Assembly (NCBI GenBank): GCA_002411615.1
Contig: DHOF01000097.1
Coordinates: 329-5,949, forward strand
Source of the DNA: Ruminococcaceae bacterium UBA5397
GTDB lineage: Bacteria; Bacillota; Clostridia; Oscillospirales; Acutalibacteraceae
Direction of reading: 5' to 3'
Length of the DNA: 5,621 nt
The translations under genes and the position numbers were made by a program. The notes beneath the pieces were generated by a model, which saw nothing but the letters and a program-made list of their open reading frames with translations, searched no databases and had not been told where the DNA came from. Positions 1 to 5,016 of the stretch are shown here, in pieces; positions within the stretch are counted from its first letter, which is position 1, and each line of letters opens with the position of its first letter.

Positions 1-519
1 ACCCAGCATATCGTCATCCGGAAACGCCATTCCGCAGTCCACAATCATCATGTCATTGCCGCACTCAAAAAGGGTAAAGTTTTTGCCCACTTCATTGAGT
101 CCGCCAAGAAAATACACCTTAATAGAAGGCTTGAGTGCACGATTTGTACGTGGTCTTCTGTTGCGCTGTGTATTCTGCTTTGTGTTTTGATTTTGCATAT
201 TCTTTGGTTTTTGTGCAGCTTCCGGCGCTCGATTCTCCGAAGGAACAATCCCCTGCCCATTCACAACCGGTTCTATCTTTTTCGGTGCCGGTCTGCGCGG
301 ACGGCGATAATGATATTGCTTTGCTGCCTGATCTTTTGCGGGTACCTCTGTCTTTTTGGGTGCCTCCGCCTTTATAGACGTCTCCACCTTTTTGGGCGTC
401 TCTGCCTTCGGAGCAGGCAGGACAATCCCTCCCCCTAAAAACTGGTCCGCAGGCTTTGCCTGTGCATCCACCTTCCCATAAAGGGGAGTTTGCTTTTGCA
501 TATTCTTTTTTTCAATCAC
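1..519 (-). CDS. rnj: Ribonuclease J, N-terminal part (3' end beyond the left edge), with long N-terminal extension
   Basis: The 173 codons visible encode the start of RNase J, the metallo-beta-lactamase/beta-CASP exo- and endoribonuclease used for mRNA decay and rRNA maturation in Bacillota. The core begins at about residue 134 with KVYFLGGLNEVGKN, followed by the family's typical DCGMAFPDDDMLG at the window edge. The catalytic HxHxDH motif would lie outside. Usual RNase J proteins start within about 10 residues of the LGG motif. Here roughly 133 residues precede it: low complexity, rich in Lys, Pro, Ala, Glu and Arg, with a 12-residue tandem repeat and Arg clusters such as YRRPRRPAPKK. I infer a disordered, possibly RNA-binding tail. 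The start is chosen as GTG at 519 because GGAGG lies 8 nt upstream. In-frame ATGs at 534 and 558 lack a good ribosome site, and the one at 534 overlaps this GGAGG. Family call is firm; the exact start is less so. Confidence 0.9.
   Translation of the reverse strand, partial: MIEKKNMQKQTPLYGKVDAQAKPADQFLGGGIVLPAPKAETPKKVETSIKAEAPKKTEVPAKDQAAKQYHYRRPRRPAPKKIEPVVNGQGIVPSENRAPEAAQKPKNMQNQNTKQNTQRNRRPRTNRALKPSIKVYFLGGLNEVGKNFTLFECGNDMMIVDCGMAFPDDDMLG
337..408 (-). repeat. 36-bp imperfect tandem repeat inside the RNase J extension
   Basis: Two adjacent 36-bp units (408-373 and 372-337) encode KAETPKKVETSI and KAEAPKKTEVPA. A further PKKIE follows about 30 residues later. The near-identity in both DNA and protein suggests duplication within a disordered tail; it is not a mobile repeat. 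Confidence 0.7.
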
Positions 520-527
520 AGAAGAAA

Positions 528-532
528 CCTCC
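528..532 (-). promoter_or_regulatory. Ribosome binding site deciding the RNase J start
   Basis: On the minus strand GGAGG (532 to 528) is followed by an 8-nt spacer and then GTG at 519. It is the only strong Shine-Dalgarno in this stretch and favours the GTG over the in-frame ATGs at 534, 558 and 501. Confidence 0.65.
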
Positions 533-617
533 ATTTGGAGCCTGTTTTTTTCCTGCATCCGGTGCCAAGAAAAAGCAACTTGCTCCCTATTTTTAAATTT
601 AAAATAAAAACGCTTAC

Positions 618-647
618 AAAAAAATCCACTTTTATCAAAGAGGATTT
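618..647 (-). terminator. Possible attenuator hairpin in the RNase J leader
   Basis: On the minus strand AAATCC (647-642) pairs with GGATTT (627-622). A T-T mismatch and the inner stem CTTT/AAAG around a GATA loop complete the hairpin, and the run of seven T ends at 618. The stem is AT-rich and weak. An alternative hairpin, ATCAAA (650-645) with TTTGAT (639-634), would exclude it. It could be an attenuator or chance structure in AT-rich DNA. Confidence 0.3.
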
Positions 648-720
648 GATATCAAGTTTTAGACAAAATTTCCTTTTTCCCATACAAAATACAATTAAGC
701 CGAACACGTATATCAGAACT

Positions 721-749
721 ATTGTACATGGATTCTAAAACGGTGTCAA
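721..749 (-). promoter_or_regulatory. SigA-type promoter for RNase J
   Basis: On the minus strand a perfect -35 TTGACA (749-744) and -10 TACAAT (726-721, 5 of 6 consensus) are separated by 17 nt. Transcription would start near 714, giving a leader of about 195 nt before the GTG start. This is the best promoter match in the window. Confidence 0.8.
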
Positions 750-820
750 GCCGTCGCATTTCTCTTTTTCGAGTATTCCCACAAAACGGGAAAAGTAATC
801 GATTTAATTTGGAATCCATG
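727..820. repeat. Inverted 9-bp element GAATCCATG next to both divergent -10 boxes
   Basis: GAATCCATG occurs on the plus strand at 812-820, one base before the rnhA -10. It also occurs on the minus strand at 735-727, directly before the RNase J -10. With the bases before it the match extends to TTTRGAATCCATG on both strands. The inverted copies lie 76 bp apart. It may be an operator for a shared regulator or part of a shared promoter type. Confidence 0.6.
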
Positions 821-827
821 CTATAAT
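799..827 (+). promoter_or_regulatory. Extended -10 promoter for rnhA
   Basis: TGCTATAAT (819-827) is a perfect extended -10 (TGn plus TATAAT). The -35 position, TCGATT at 799-804, is poor (3 of 6), which is common for extended -10 promoters. Transcription would start near 834, about 47 nt before the rnhA start. Confidence 0.7.
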
Positions 828-880
828 AAAAAAATAAAATTTATGTTTTGCTCTATATTTTGAAAGGAACCTCTTATCTT

Positions 881-1330
881 ATGAAAGAAGTTACGATTTT
901 TACAGACGGCGCCTGTTCCGGCAATCCCGGCCCCGGAGGTTGGGGTGCCATTCTTTCTTATAATGGAAAAACAAAAGAGCTTTCCGGAGGCGCCGCTCAA
1001 ACGACAAATAACCGCATGGAGCTAACCGGCGTAATCGAAGCACTTAGGTGTTTAAAAGAACCTTGTATAGTAACTTTGACAAGTGACAGTCGGTACGTCT
1101 GCGATGGAATCAACAAGGGATGGGCACGCTCTTGGAAACGAAACGGCTGGCGTAAAGCTGATAAAAAGCCCGCACTCAACTCTGACCTTTGGGAACAGCT
1201 TTTGCAGCTTTTAGAACGCCACAAGGTCACTTTCTGCTGGGTAAAAGGACACGCCGGCCACCCAGAAAATGAGCGCTGTGATCAACTGGCAGTCTCAGAA
1301 TCCACTAAATACCGTTCTCAAAAAGAATAA
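881..1330 (+). CDS. rnhA: Ribonuclease HI
   Basis: Complete 149-residue RNase HI, which cuts the RNA strand of RNA-DNA hybrids (R-loops, primer remnants) in the cytoplasm. Length fits the family (about 155 in E. coli). It opens with the typical strand and loop [17 protein letters not shown]. The acidic catalytic residues are present: D9, E47 (in NNRMEL), D69 (in TSDSRY) and D134 (in ERCD). His124 sits in the flexible KGHAGH loop. The basic handle region (about residues 81-98, W, K and R rich) is also present, so this is the bacterial type with hybrid-binding protrusion. The start at 881 is where homology begins; AAAGGA at 863-868 is a slightly distant ribosome site. An in-frame TTG at 848 would add 11 unlikely residues. 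It is transcribed alone, divergently from RNase J, and ends in a terminator. Confidence 0.96.
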   Translation: MKEVTIFTDGACSGNPGPGGWGAILSYNGKTKELSGGAAQTTNNRMELTGVIEALRCLKEPCIVTLTSDSRYVCDGINKGWARSWKRNGWRKADKKPALNSDLWEQLLQLLERHKVTFCWVKGHAGHPENERCDQLAVSESTKYRSQKE

Positions 1331-1355
1331 AGTCAAAAGAATATAAAAAAGTACT

Positions 1356-1389
1356 AAAAAGATGAATTGTTTTTCATCTTTTTTATTTT
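1356..1389 (+). terminator. Intrinsic terminator after rnhA
   Basis: AAAAAGATGAA (1356-1366) pairs perfectly with TTCATCTTTTT (1373-1383) around a 6-nt loop. A T-rich tail follows, broken by single A residues. It lies 25 nt after the rnhA stop. The A-rich left arm might give weak activity in the reverse direction. Confidence 0.8.
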
Positions 1390-1434
1390 TATTTTATATT
1401 TCTATTGTTTTAGTAGGTTTTTTTGAAAAAGCCC

Positions 1435-1463
1435 TTGAAATGTACACTAAAATGGTGTACATT
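1435..1463 (+). promoter_or_regulatory. Promoter of the nifS-nifU operon
   Basis: TTGAAA at 1435-1440 (-35, 5 of 6 consensus) lies 17 nt before TACATT at 1458-1463 (-10, 4 of 6). Transcription would start near 1470, leaving a leader of about 65 nt. The moderate -10 is consistent with a regulated promoter. Confidence 0.55.
1439..1463. promoter_or_regulatory. Perfect palindromic operator in the nifS promoter
   Basis: AATGTACAC (1439-1447) and GTGTACATT (1455-1463) form a perfect 9-bp inverted repeat with a 7-bp spacer. It spans the whole -35 to -10 spacer and the -10 itself, so a dimeric repressor bound here would block RNA polymerase. Half-site centres are 16 bp apart, about one and a half helical turns. 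Candidate regulators are an Rrf2/IscR-type Fe-S sensor or a NiaR-like factor (nifS is in the NAD regulon of Bacillus). No regulator gene is in the window and I cannot assign one. Confidence 0.65.
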
Positions 1464-1490
1464 AATCTCGTAAAGAACTCAATTAGATCT

Positions 1491-1506
1491 GCAGAAGCAA
1501 TTCTGC
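1491..1506 (+). other. Leader hairpin with GCAA tetraloop upstream of nifS
   Basis: GCAGAA and TTCTGC form a 6-bp stem closed by GCAA, a stable GNRA-type loop. It lies in the predicted 5' leader 28 nt before the nifS start. No T run follows, so it is not a terminator. It may protect the transcript 5' end or be incidental. Confidence 0.4.
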
Positions 1507-1534
1507 TCAATTTTAAAATGAAGAAGGTAGAAAC

Positions 1535-2737
1535 ATGGACAGACTAATTTATGTAGACAATTCCGCGACAACGCCGGTTTCTCCTGAGGCTTTAAAAGCC
1601 ATGGAGCCTTATTTTATCGAAGGATTCGGCAACGCTTCCAGCCTGTATTCTGTAGGCCGCAAGGCAAAGAAGGCTCTGGAAGAGGCCCGTGCATCCATTG
1701 CCGGATGTTTTAACGCACAGCCCGATGAAATTTATTTCACCTCCGGCGGAAGCGAAGCAGACAACTGGGCCATCAAAGGGGTTGCTCATCTGATGGCCAA
1801 AAAAGGGAAAAAGCACATTATCACCAGTAAATTTGAGCATCACGCAGTTCTTCATACCTGCGCCGTCCTGGAAAAAGAGGGATTCGAAGTCACCTATTTG
1901 GATGTGCATCACAACGGGATCGTCCGCCCGGAAGAGCTGGAAGCAGCCATTCGTCCGGATACCGCACTTGTCACGATCATGTATGCAAATAACGAAATTG
2001 GCACGATTCAGCCGATCCCCGAAATCGGTGCGATCTGCAAAAAGCATGGTGTCCTTTTCCATACGGATGCCGTACAGGCCGCAGGAAACATTCATATCGA
2101 TGTTAAAGCACAGAATATTGACATGCTCTCCATTTCGGCACATAAATTTCATGGTCCGAAGGGCGTCGGCGCTCTTTATATTAGAAAAGGAATTATTCTG
2201 CCGAACTTGATCGAAGGCGGCGCACAGGAAAAAGGGCATCGTGCCGGCACGGAAAATGTTGCCGGAATCGTTGGGATGAGCGTAGCACTCAAGAATGCCT
2301 GCGATCATATCGACGAAAAGGCTGCTCGTCTCTCCAAGATGCGTGATCGTCTAATTGACGGTCTGCTGAAAATTGAGCGCAGCCACATCAACGGGGACCG
2401 TGAGCACCGGCTTCCCGGCAACGTAAACATGTGCTTTGAAGGTGTAGAAGGAGAAAGCCTTCTGCTGCAGCTTGATCTGCGCGGCGTCTGTGCTTCTTCC
2501 GGTTCTGCCTGCACTTCCGGAAGTCTGGACCCAAGCCATGTACTTCTCTCCATCGGGCTTCCTCATGAGATTGCTCATGGCTCTCTGAGAATTTCTTTCG
2601 GCGACCAGAATACCGAAGAAGATGTTGATTTTCTTCTTCAGGAAATCCCCCAGATTGTCAACTATCTGCGCAGCTTCTCTCCTCTATGGGAAGAAATCAA
2701 GGAAGGAAAAGTACATTTTCCAATCAATTACGACTGA
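1535..2737 (+). CDS. nifS: Cysteine desulfurase NifS (clostridial/IscS type)
   Basis: Complete 400-residue PLP-dependent class V aminotransferase-fold enzyme that converts cysteine to alanine and holds the sulfur as a persulfide for Fe-S cluster assembly and other sulfur transfer. It starts with [16 protein letters not shown], typical of the family. Visible active-site features are GGSEADN near 71-77, EHHAV with H102 next to the PLP ring, N153 in ANNEIGT, D178 in HTDAVQ, the PLP-binding lysine K204 in [10 protein letters not shown], and the catalytic C326 in [11 protein letters not shown] on the mobile loop. The C-terminal [17 protein letters not shown] is also typical. AAGAAGG at 1521-1527 sits 7 nt before the ATG. 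nifU follows after 66 bp, so NifS is most likely the general Fe-S sulfur donor rather than a nitrogen-fixation enzyme; no nif genes are present. The stop TGA overlaps a second stop, TAA. Confidence 0.96.
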   Translation: MDRLIYVDNSATTPVSPEALKAMEPYFIEGFGNASSLYSVGRKAKKALEEARASIAGCFNAQPDEIYFTSGGSEADNWAIKGVAHLMAKKGKKHIITSKFEHHAVLHTCAVLEKEGFEVTYLDVHHNGIVRPEELEAAIRPDTALVTIMYANNEIGTIQPIPEIGAICKKHGVLFHTDAVQAAGNIHIDVKAQNIDMLSISAHKFHGPKGVGALYIRKGIILPNLIEGGAQEKGHRAGTENVAGIVGMSVALKNACDHIDEKAARLSKMRDRLIDGLLKIERSHINGDREHRLPGNVNMCFEGVEGESLLLQLDLRGVCASSGSACTSGSLDPSHVLLSIGLPHEIAHGSLRISFGDQNTEEDVDFLLQEIPQIVNYLRSFSPLWEEIKEGKVHFPINYD

Positions 2738-2803
2738 TAAAAATTAGGCACAAAGTTTTGGTCTGCTAAAAATATTTCTAAATGAATTTTAGGAGGAATC
2801 AAT

Positions 2804-3250
2804 ATGGCATACAGTGAGAAAGTAATGGACCATTTCGCACACCCACGCAATGTTGGCGAAATTCCAGACGCAAATGGTATTGGTGAAGTAGGCAACCCCC
2901 GCTGCGGCGATATCATGCGGATGTATATTAAAGTAGAAAACGATGTTATTACCGATGTTAAATTCAAAACCTTTGGCTGCGGTGCAGCAATTGCCACCAG
3001 CAGCATGGCAACAGAACTGATCAAAGGGAAAAGCATCGGAGATGCTTTAAAGCTAACAAACAAAGCAGTCATGGAGGCTCTGGATGGACTTCCGCCGGTT
3101 AAAGTACACTGTTCTGTTTTAGCCGAACAAGCAATTAAAGCAGCCGTCAGCGACTACTATAAGCGCAAGGGAGTCGACCCCACCCCATTTGTAGGTGAAA
3201 TTCCGGAATGCGAATCCTGTGCTTGTCCAACTGCGATCCCAACCAAATAA
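2804..3250 (+). CDS. nifU: Fe-S cluster assembly scaffold NifU (IscU-like, clostridial type)
   Basis: Complete 148-residue scaffold on which the NifS-derived sulfur and iron are built into a cluster before transfer to target proteins. The three cluster-ligand cysteines are C34 (GNPRCGD, with D36), C59 (FGCGAAIATSS) and C103 (VHCSVLA). LPPVK at 96-100 matches the chaperone-recognition motif of IscU, although no hscA/hscB genes are visible. It lacks the ferredoxin-like and C-terminal domains of full-length diazotroph NifU. The last 15 residues carry an additional C136, C139 and C141 in PECESCACP, a possible extra metal site. AGGAGG at 2791-2796 gives a strong ribosome site 7 nt from ATG. It is co-transcribed with nifS, and the operon ends here at a strong terminator. 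The mnmA gene often found next in clostridia is absent. Confidence 0.95.
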   Translation: MAYSEKVMDHFAHPRNVGEIPDANGIGEVGNPRCGDIMRMYIKVENDVITDVKFKTFGCGAAIATSSMATELIKGKSIGDALKLTNKAVMEALDGLPPVKVHCSVLAEQAIKAAVSDYYKRKGVDPTPFVGEIPECESCACPTAIPTK

Positions 3251-3266
3251 AACATCTTAAAAAATA

Positions 3267-3308
3267 AAAATCGGCCAATCAGTATCAAAAAACTGATTGG
3301 CCGATTTT
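3267..3308. terminator. Strong bidirectional terminator between nifU and the convergent minus-strand genes
   Basis: Two perfect 17-bp arms (3267-3283 and 3292-3308) enclose an 8-nt loop. The left arm begins with an A run and the right arm ends in TTTT, so both strands give a GC-containing hairpin followed by U residues. It begins 16 nt after the nifU stop and lies about 70 nt past the last minus-strand stop. Confidence 0.92.
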
Positions 3309-3376
3309 GTTAACCATACTCATTCTTTTTTCTGTTCCGCTGATAAAAGCAATCCTTCTTTTGCTTCTTCCGCTGC

Positions 3377-3601
3377 TTATCTAAAAAGGAGAACACAGGC
3401 AACCACCAAGAATGCAATTCCCGCCCCGCCGCAAATCAGTGCCGAAAGCCGGTAATTTTCTCTTGTCTTTAGCTCTTCCCGCTCTTTTCCCGAAGCCGAA
3501 AAATAGGTCAGTGTCCACAGAGGTCCCTTTTCCATTGCGCACATCACCGCAAAAATTAGCAAAACAGCCGCAACAACAATTAAAACAATTCCGAGCGCCA
3601 T
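3377..3601 (-). CDS. Small two-helix membrane protein, DUF3784-like
   Basis: A 74-residue protein with two hydrophobic segments (about residues 3-21 and 53-72) joined by a polar loop, GKEREELKTRENYR. Layout and loop resemble DUF3784-type small membrane proteins found in Bacillota, but that is pattern memory and not a search result. It starts 18 nt after the SdpI-family gene stops, with a purine-rich GGAAGGGAAG ribosome site, so it belongs to the same transcript and may assist or accompany the SdpI protein in the membrane. The reading frame after its TAA stays open for 18 codons of charged, coding-like sequence. Function unknown. Confidence 0.75.
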   Translation of the reverse strand: MALGIVLIVVAAVLLIFAVMCAMEKGPLWTLTYFSASGKEREELKTRENYRLSALICGGAGIAFLVVACVLLFR

Positions 3602-3619
3602 TTCTTAACTTCCCTTCCT

Positions 3620-4270
3620 TTAAGGTTTTGGGTTCTGCTTTCGGTAGCAAAAATAAGAATAGACAACCGGGGAAATTAACAAAATTCCCTCTCCGACAAA
3701 CGCCGCTACCTTCCAAGGAGCAGGCAAAAATGCTGAAAGAATCATTAAAAATCCGGCACAGAAAAAGGCCTTTCCCCCAAAGCGATGCGTGCAATACCAA
3801 ACCTCTTCATTCGCAAGTGTCCATGGTGTACGGATCCCGCAAAACCAGTTTACGCGAAATTTTGGCATCAAATTTCCCAAAACGATAAATAAACATCCTA
3901 CAATCAGCATAACGGCTGTTCCCATATCAAATTTCATGCCGCGGCACCATAAGATCACATAAATTTCCATCATCAGCATAAACAGGCAAAGCACCAGCTG
4001 AATGATGTTATACTGCCGCCCGAATTTTTGATAGTTTTCCTTTTTGGGATCAATCTTTGGCAGTATCCGAAGAAAAATCAAAAGTGCCAACATAAAAAGC
4101 GGATAAAAAAAGATGGCCCATTTTCCATCTGTTGAATCTACTGTTCCTGTAATTCCCCAGTGCACGGGAATCCGATCCGGCAGACTGGGGTAAGAAACAG
4201 CCGCTACAATCAAACTGATTAAAACAATACCAATCAGTCCAAAAATATCTTTCTCAAAAATTCGTTTCAC
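3620..4270 (-). CDS. SdpI-family membrane protein (DUF1648 plus SdpI domain)
   Basis: A 216-residue integral membrane protein with about six transmembrane segments (near 8-26, 51-70, 86-108, 116-134, 166-183, 187-207). The DUF1648 hallmark YPSLPDRIPVHWGITG is at 28-43. The SdpI hallmark, GNLMPKFRVNWFCGIRTPWT, lies at 132-151. In B. subtilis SdpI protects the cell against the SDP toxin and holds the repressor SdpR at the membrane; that role is carried over here only by similarity. No sdpABC toxin genes are visible, so the ligand is unknown. The start is taken as GTG at 4270, which overlaps the repressor's TGA as GTGA and has GGGGGAG 5 nt upstream. An in-frame upstream codon at 4300 would add ten unlikely residues. 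Translational coupling to the repressor gene is expected. Confidence 0.92.
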   Translation of the reverse strand: MKRIFEKDIFGLIGIVLISLIVAAVSYPSLPDRIPVHWGITGTVDSTDGKWAIFFYPLFMLALLIFLRILPKIDPKKENYQKFGRQYNIIQLVLCLFMLMMEIYVILWCRGMKFDMGTAVMLIVGCLFIVLGNLMPKFRVNWFCGIRTPWTLANEEVWYCTHRFGGKAFFCAGFLMILSAFLPAPWKVAAFVGEGILLISPVVYSYFCYRKQNPKP

Positions 4271-4536
4271 TTTTTCTCCCCCGTAAATTTGGTTACCCAC
4301 GCCATCAATTCTTCAAAGACACTTAGATTTAATTCATAATAAACAAATTTTCCTTCTTTTTTATCCCGAACCAGATCGGCCTCTTTTAAAATTGCAAGGT
4401 GATGTGAAACCGTAGCGCCTGTCAGATCAAAATGGTTTCCAATATCACCAGCCGACCGACTGCCACTTTTTAGCAGCTCCAAAATATCTCGCCGAGTGGG
4501 ATCCGACAGCGCTTTAAATGTTTTCTGAAACGCCAT
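4267..4536 (-). CDS. SdpR-type ArsR-family autorepressor
   Basis: An 89-residue winged-helix transcription factor. It resembles B. subtilis SdpR across its length: FKALSDPTRRDILELLKSG at the start, the recognition helix around residues 40-56 (TGATVSHHLAILKEADLV) and the wing KKEGKFVYYELN. There is no ELCVCDL metal-binding motif, so it is not a metal sensor of the usual ArsR type. The start at 4536 has AGAGGG 6 nt upstream; an in-frame ATG at 4560 lies inside the palindrome that I take as its operator. It is followed immediately by the SdpI-family gene (GTGA overlap). By analogy it represses this pair until the membrane protein senses its ligand and sequesters the repressor. Confidence 0.92.
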   Translation of the reverse strand: MAFQKTFKALSDPTRRDILELLKSGSRSAGDIGNHFDLTGATVSHHLAILKEADLVRDKKEGKFVYYELNLSVFEELMAWVTKFTGEKK

Positions 4537-4552
4537 ATTAGACCCTCTCTTT

Positions 4553-4583
4553 CTAATCATTTAGATAATCATCTAACAATTAG
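4553..4583 (-). promoter_or_regulatory. Palindromic operator downstream of the repressor promoter
   Basis: On the minus strand TTAGAT (4576-4571) and ATCTAA (4566-4561) form an inverted repeat around GATT. An outer pair CTAAT (4583-4579) and ATTAG (4557-4553) extends the symmetry. ATGATTA also occurs twice, 12 nt apart. The site overlaps the -10 edge and the expected transcription start, the right place for ArsR-type autorepression. Confidence 0.65.
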
Positions 4584-4609
4584 TATATCTATTTTTGTAT
4601 AAAAGTCAA
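4582..4609 (-). promoter_or_regulatory. Promoter of the repressor/SdpI-family operon
   Basis: TTGACT (4609-4604) and TATACT (4587-4582) with 16-nt spacing, each 5 of 6 consensus. The -35 overlaps the TGA stop of ruvX (4608-4606), and there is no terminator between, so read-through from upstream is also possible. Confidence 0.7.
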
Positions 4610-5016
4610 GAATGCGCGCTTAAATAATCCTGCAAAATAATCGTTGCAGCAACGGCGTCAACAACCGCTTTTCGCTTTTTTCCCCGCACATTTGTATCGT
4701 TAAGATAAGTATGCGCCACCATTGTTGTACACCGTTCATCCTGCAAATGAACAGCAGCCGAAATTTTCTCTGAAAGCTTCTGCGCAAAGTCCCGTGCGTT
4801 CTGAGCGCTTTCGCCCTCTGTTCCGTCCATGTTTTTTGGAAGACCGATCACAACGGCGCCGGCACCGGTTTTTTTCACCTGTTCTGCAACCTCAATTAAA
4901 AGTTTATCCCAATTATAAGACGGCAGCACCATCAGAGGAGAAGCTAAGATTTCTCCTTCATCACAGATTGCAAGGCCTGTACGGGCATGTCCCAGATCGA
5001 CTGCAAGAATCTTCAT
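4606..5016 (-). CDS. ruvX: RuvX/YqgF, Holliday-junction-resolvase-like pre-16S rRNA nuclease
   Basis: Complete 136-residue RNase H-fold nuclease. The family is annotated as a Holliday junction resolvase-like protein; in E. coli YqgF processes the 5' end of pre-16S rRNA. The sequence opens with MKILAVDLGHARTGLAICDE, with the metal-binding D7. VIGLPKNMDGTEG follows at 57-69, LQDERCTT carries E94 and VVDAVAATIILQDYL carries D120, so the acidic active site is intact. Length fits the family. The start at 5016 is set by GGAGG 7 nt upstream and by homology; an upstream in-frame codon at 5049 would add 11 unlikely residues. Its ATG overlaps the stop of the upstream phosphatase as ATGA, which indicates translational coupling. 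It is away from the alaS neighbourhood where many Bacillota keep it, as far as this window shows. Confidence 0.95.
   Translation of the reverse strand: MKILAVDLGHARTGLAICDEGEILASPLMVLPSYNWDKLLIEVAEQVKKTGAGAVVIGLPKNMDGTEGESAQNARDFAQKLSEKISAAVHLQDERCTTMVAHTYLNDTNVRGKKRKAVVDAVAATIILQDYLSAHS

Noticed and set aside
135..438. Plus-strand open frames opposite the RNase J extension
   Set aside because: The RNase J frame is confirmed by its core motifs; these are shadows of its low-complexity codons.
1448..1453. TAAAAT as an alternative -10 for nifS
   Set aside because: No -35 box at suitable spacing; TTGAAA with 17 nt to TACATT fits better.
1362..1547. 61-codon plus-strand frame before nifS
   Set aside because: It starts inside the rnhA terminator, crosses the promoter and operator and overlaps the nifS start; no ribosome site.
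1592..2308. Long (238-codon) open frame antisense to nifS
   Set aside because: It lies wholly opposite a strongly recognised gene, has no ribosome site and no recognisable domain.
3412..3888. Plus-strand open frame across the small membrane gene and the SdpI-family gene
   Set aside because: It is antisense to two convincing membrane-protein genes, and its composition is the complement of their hydrophobic codons.
4157..4189. Inverted repeat CCCAGT/ACTGGG inside the SdpI-family gene
   Set aside because: Short arms within conserved codons and no T run; likely incidental.
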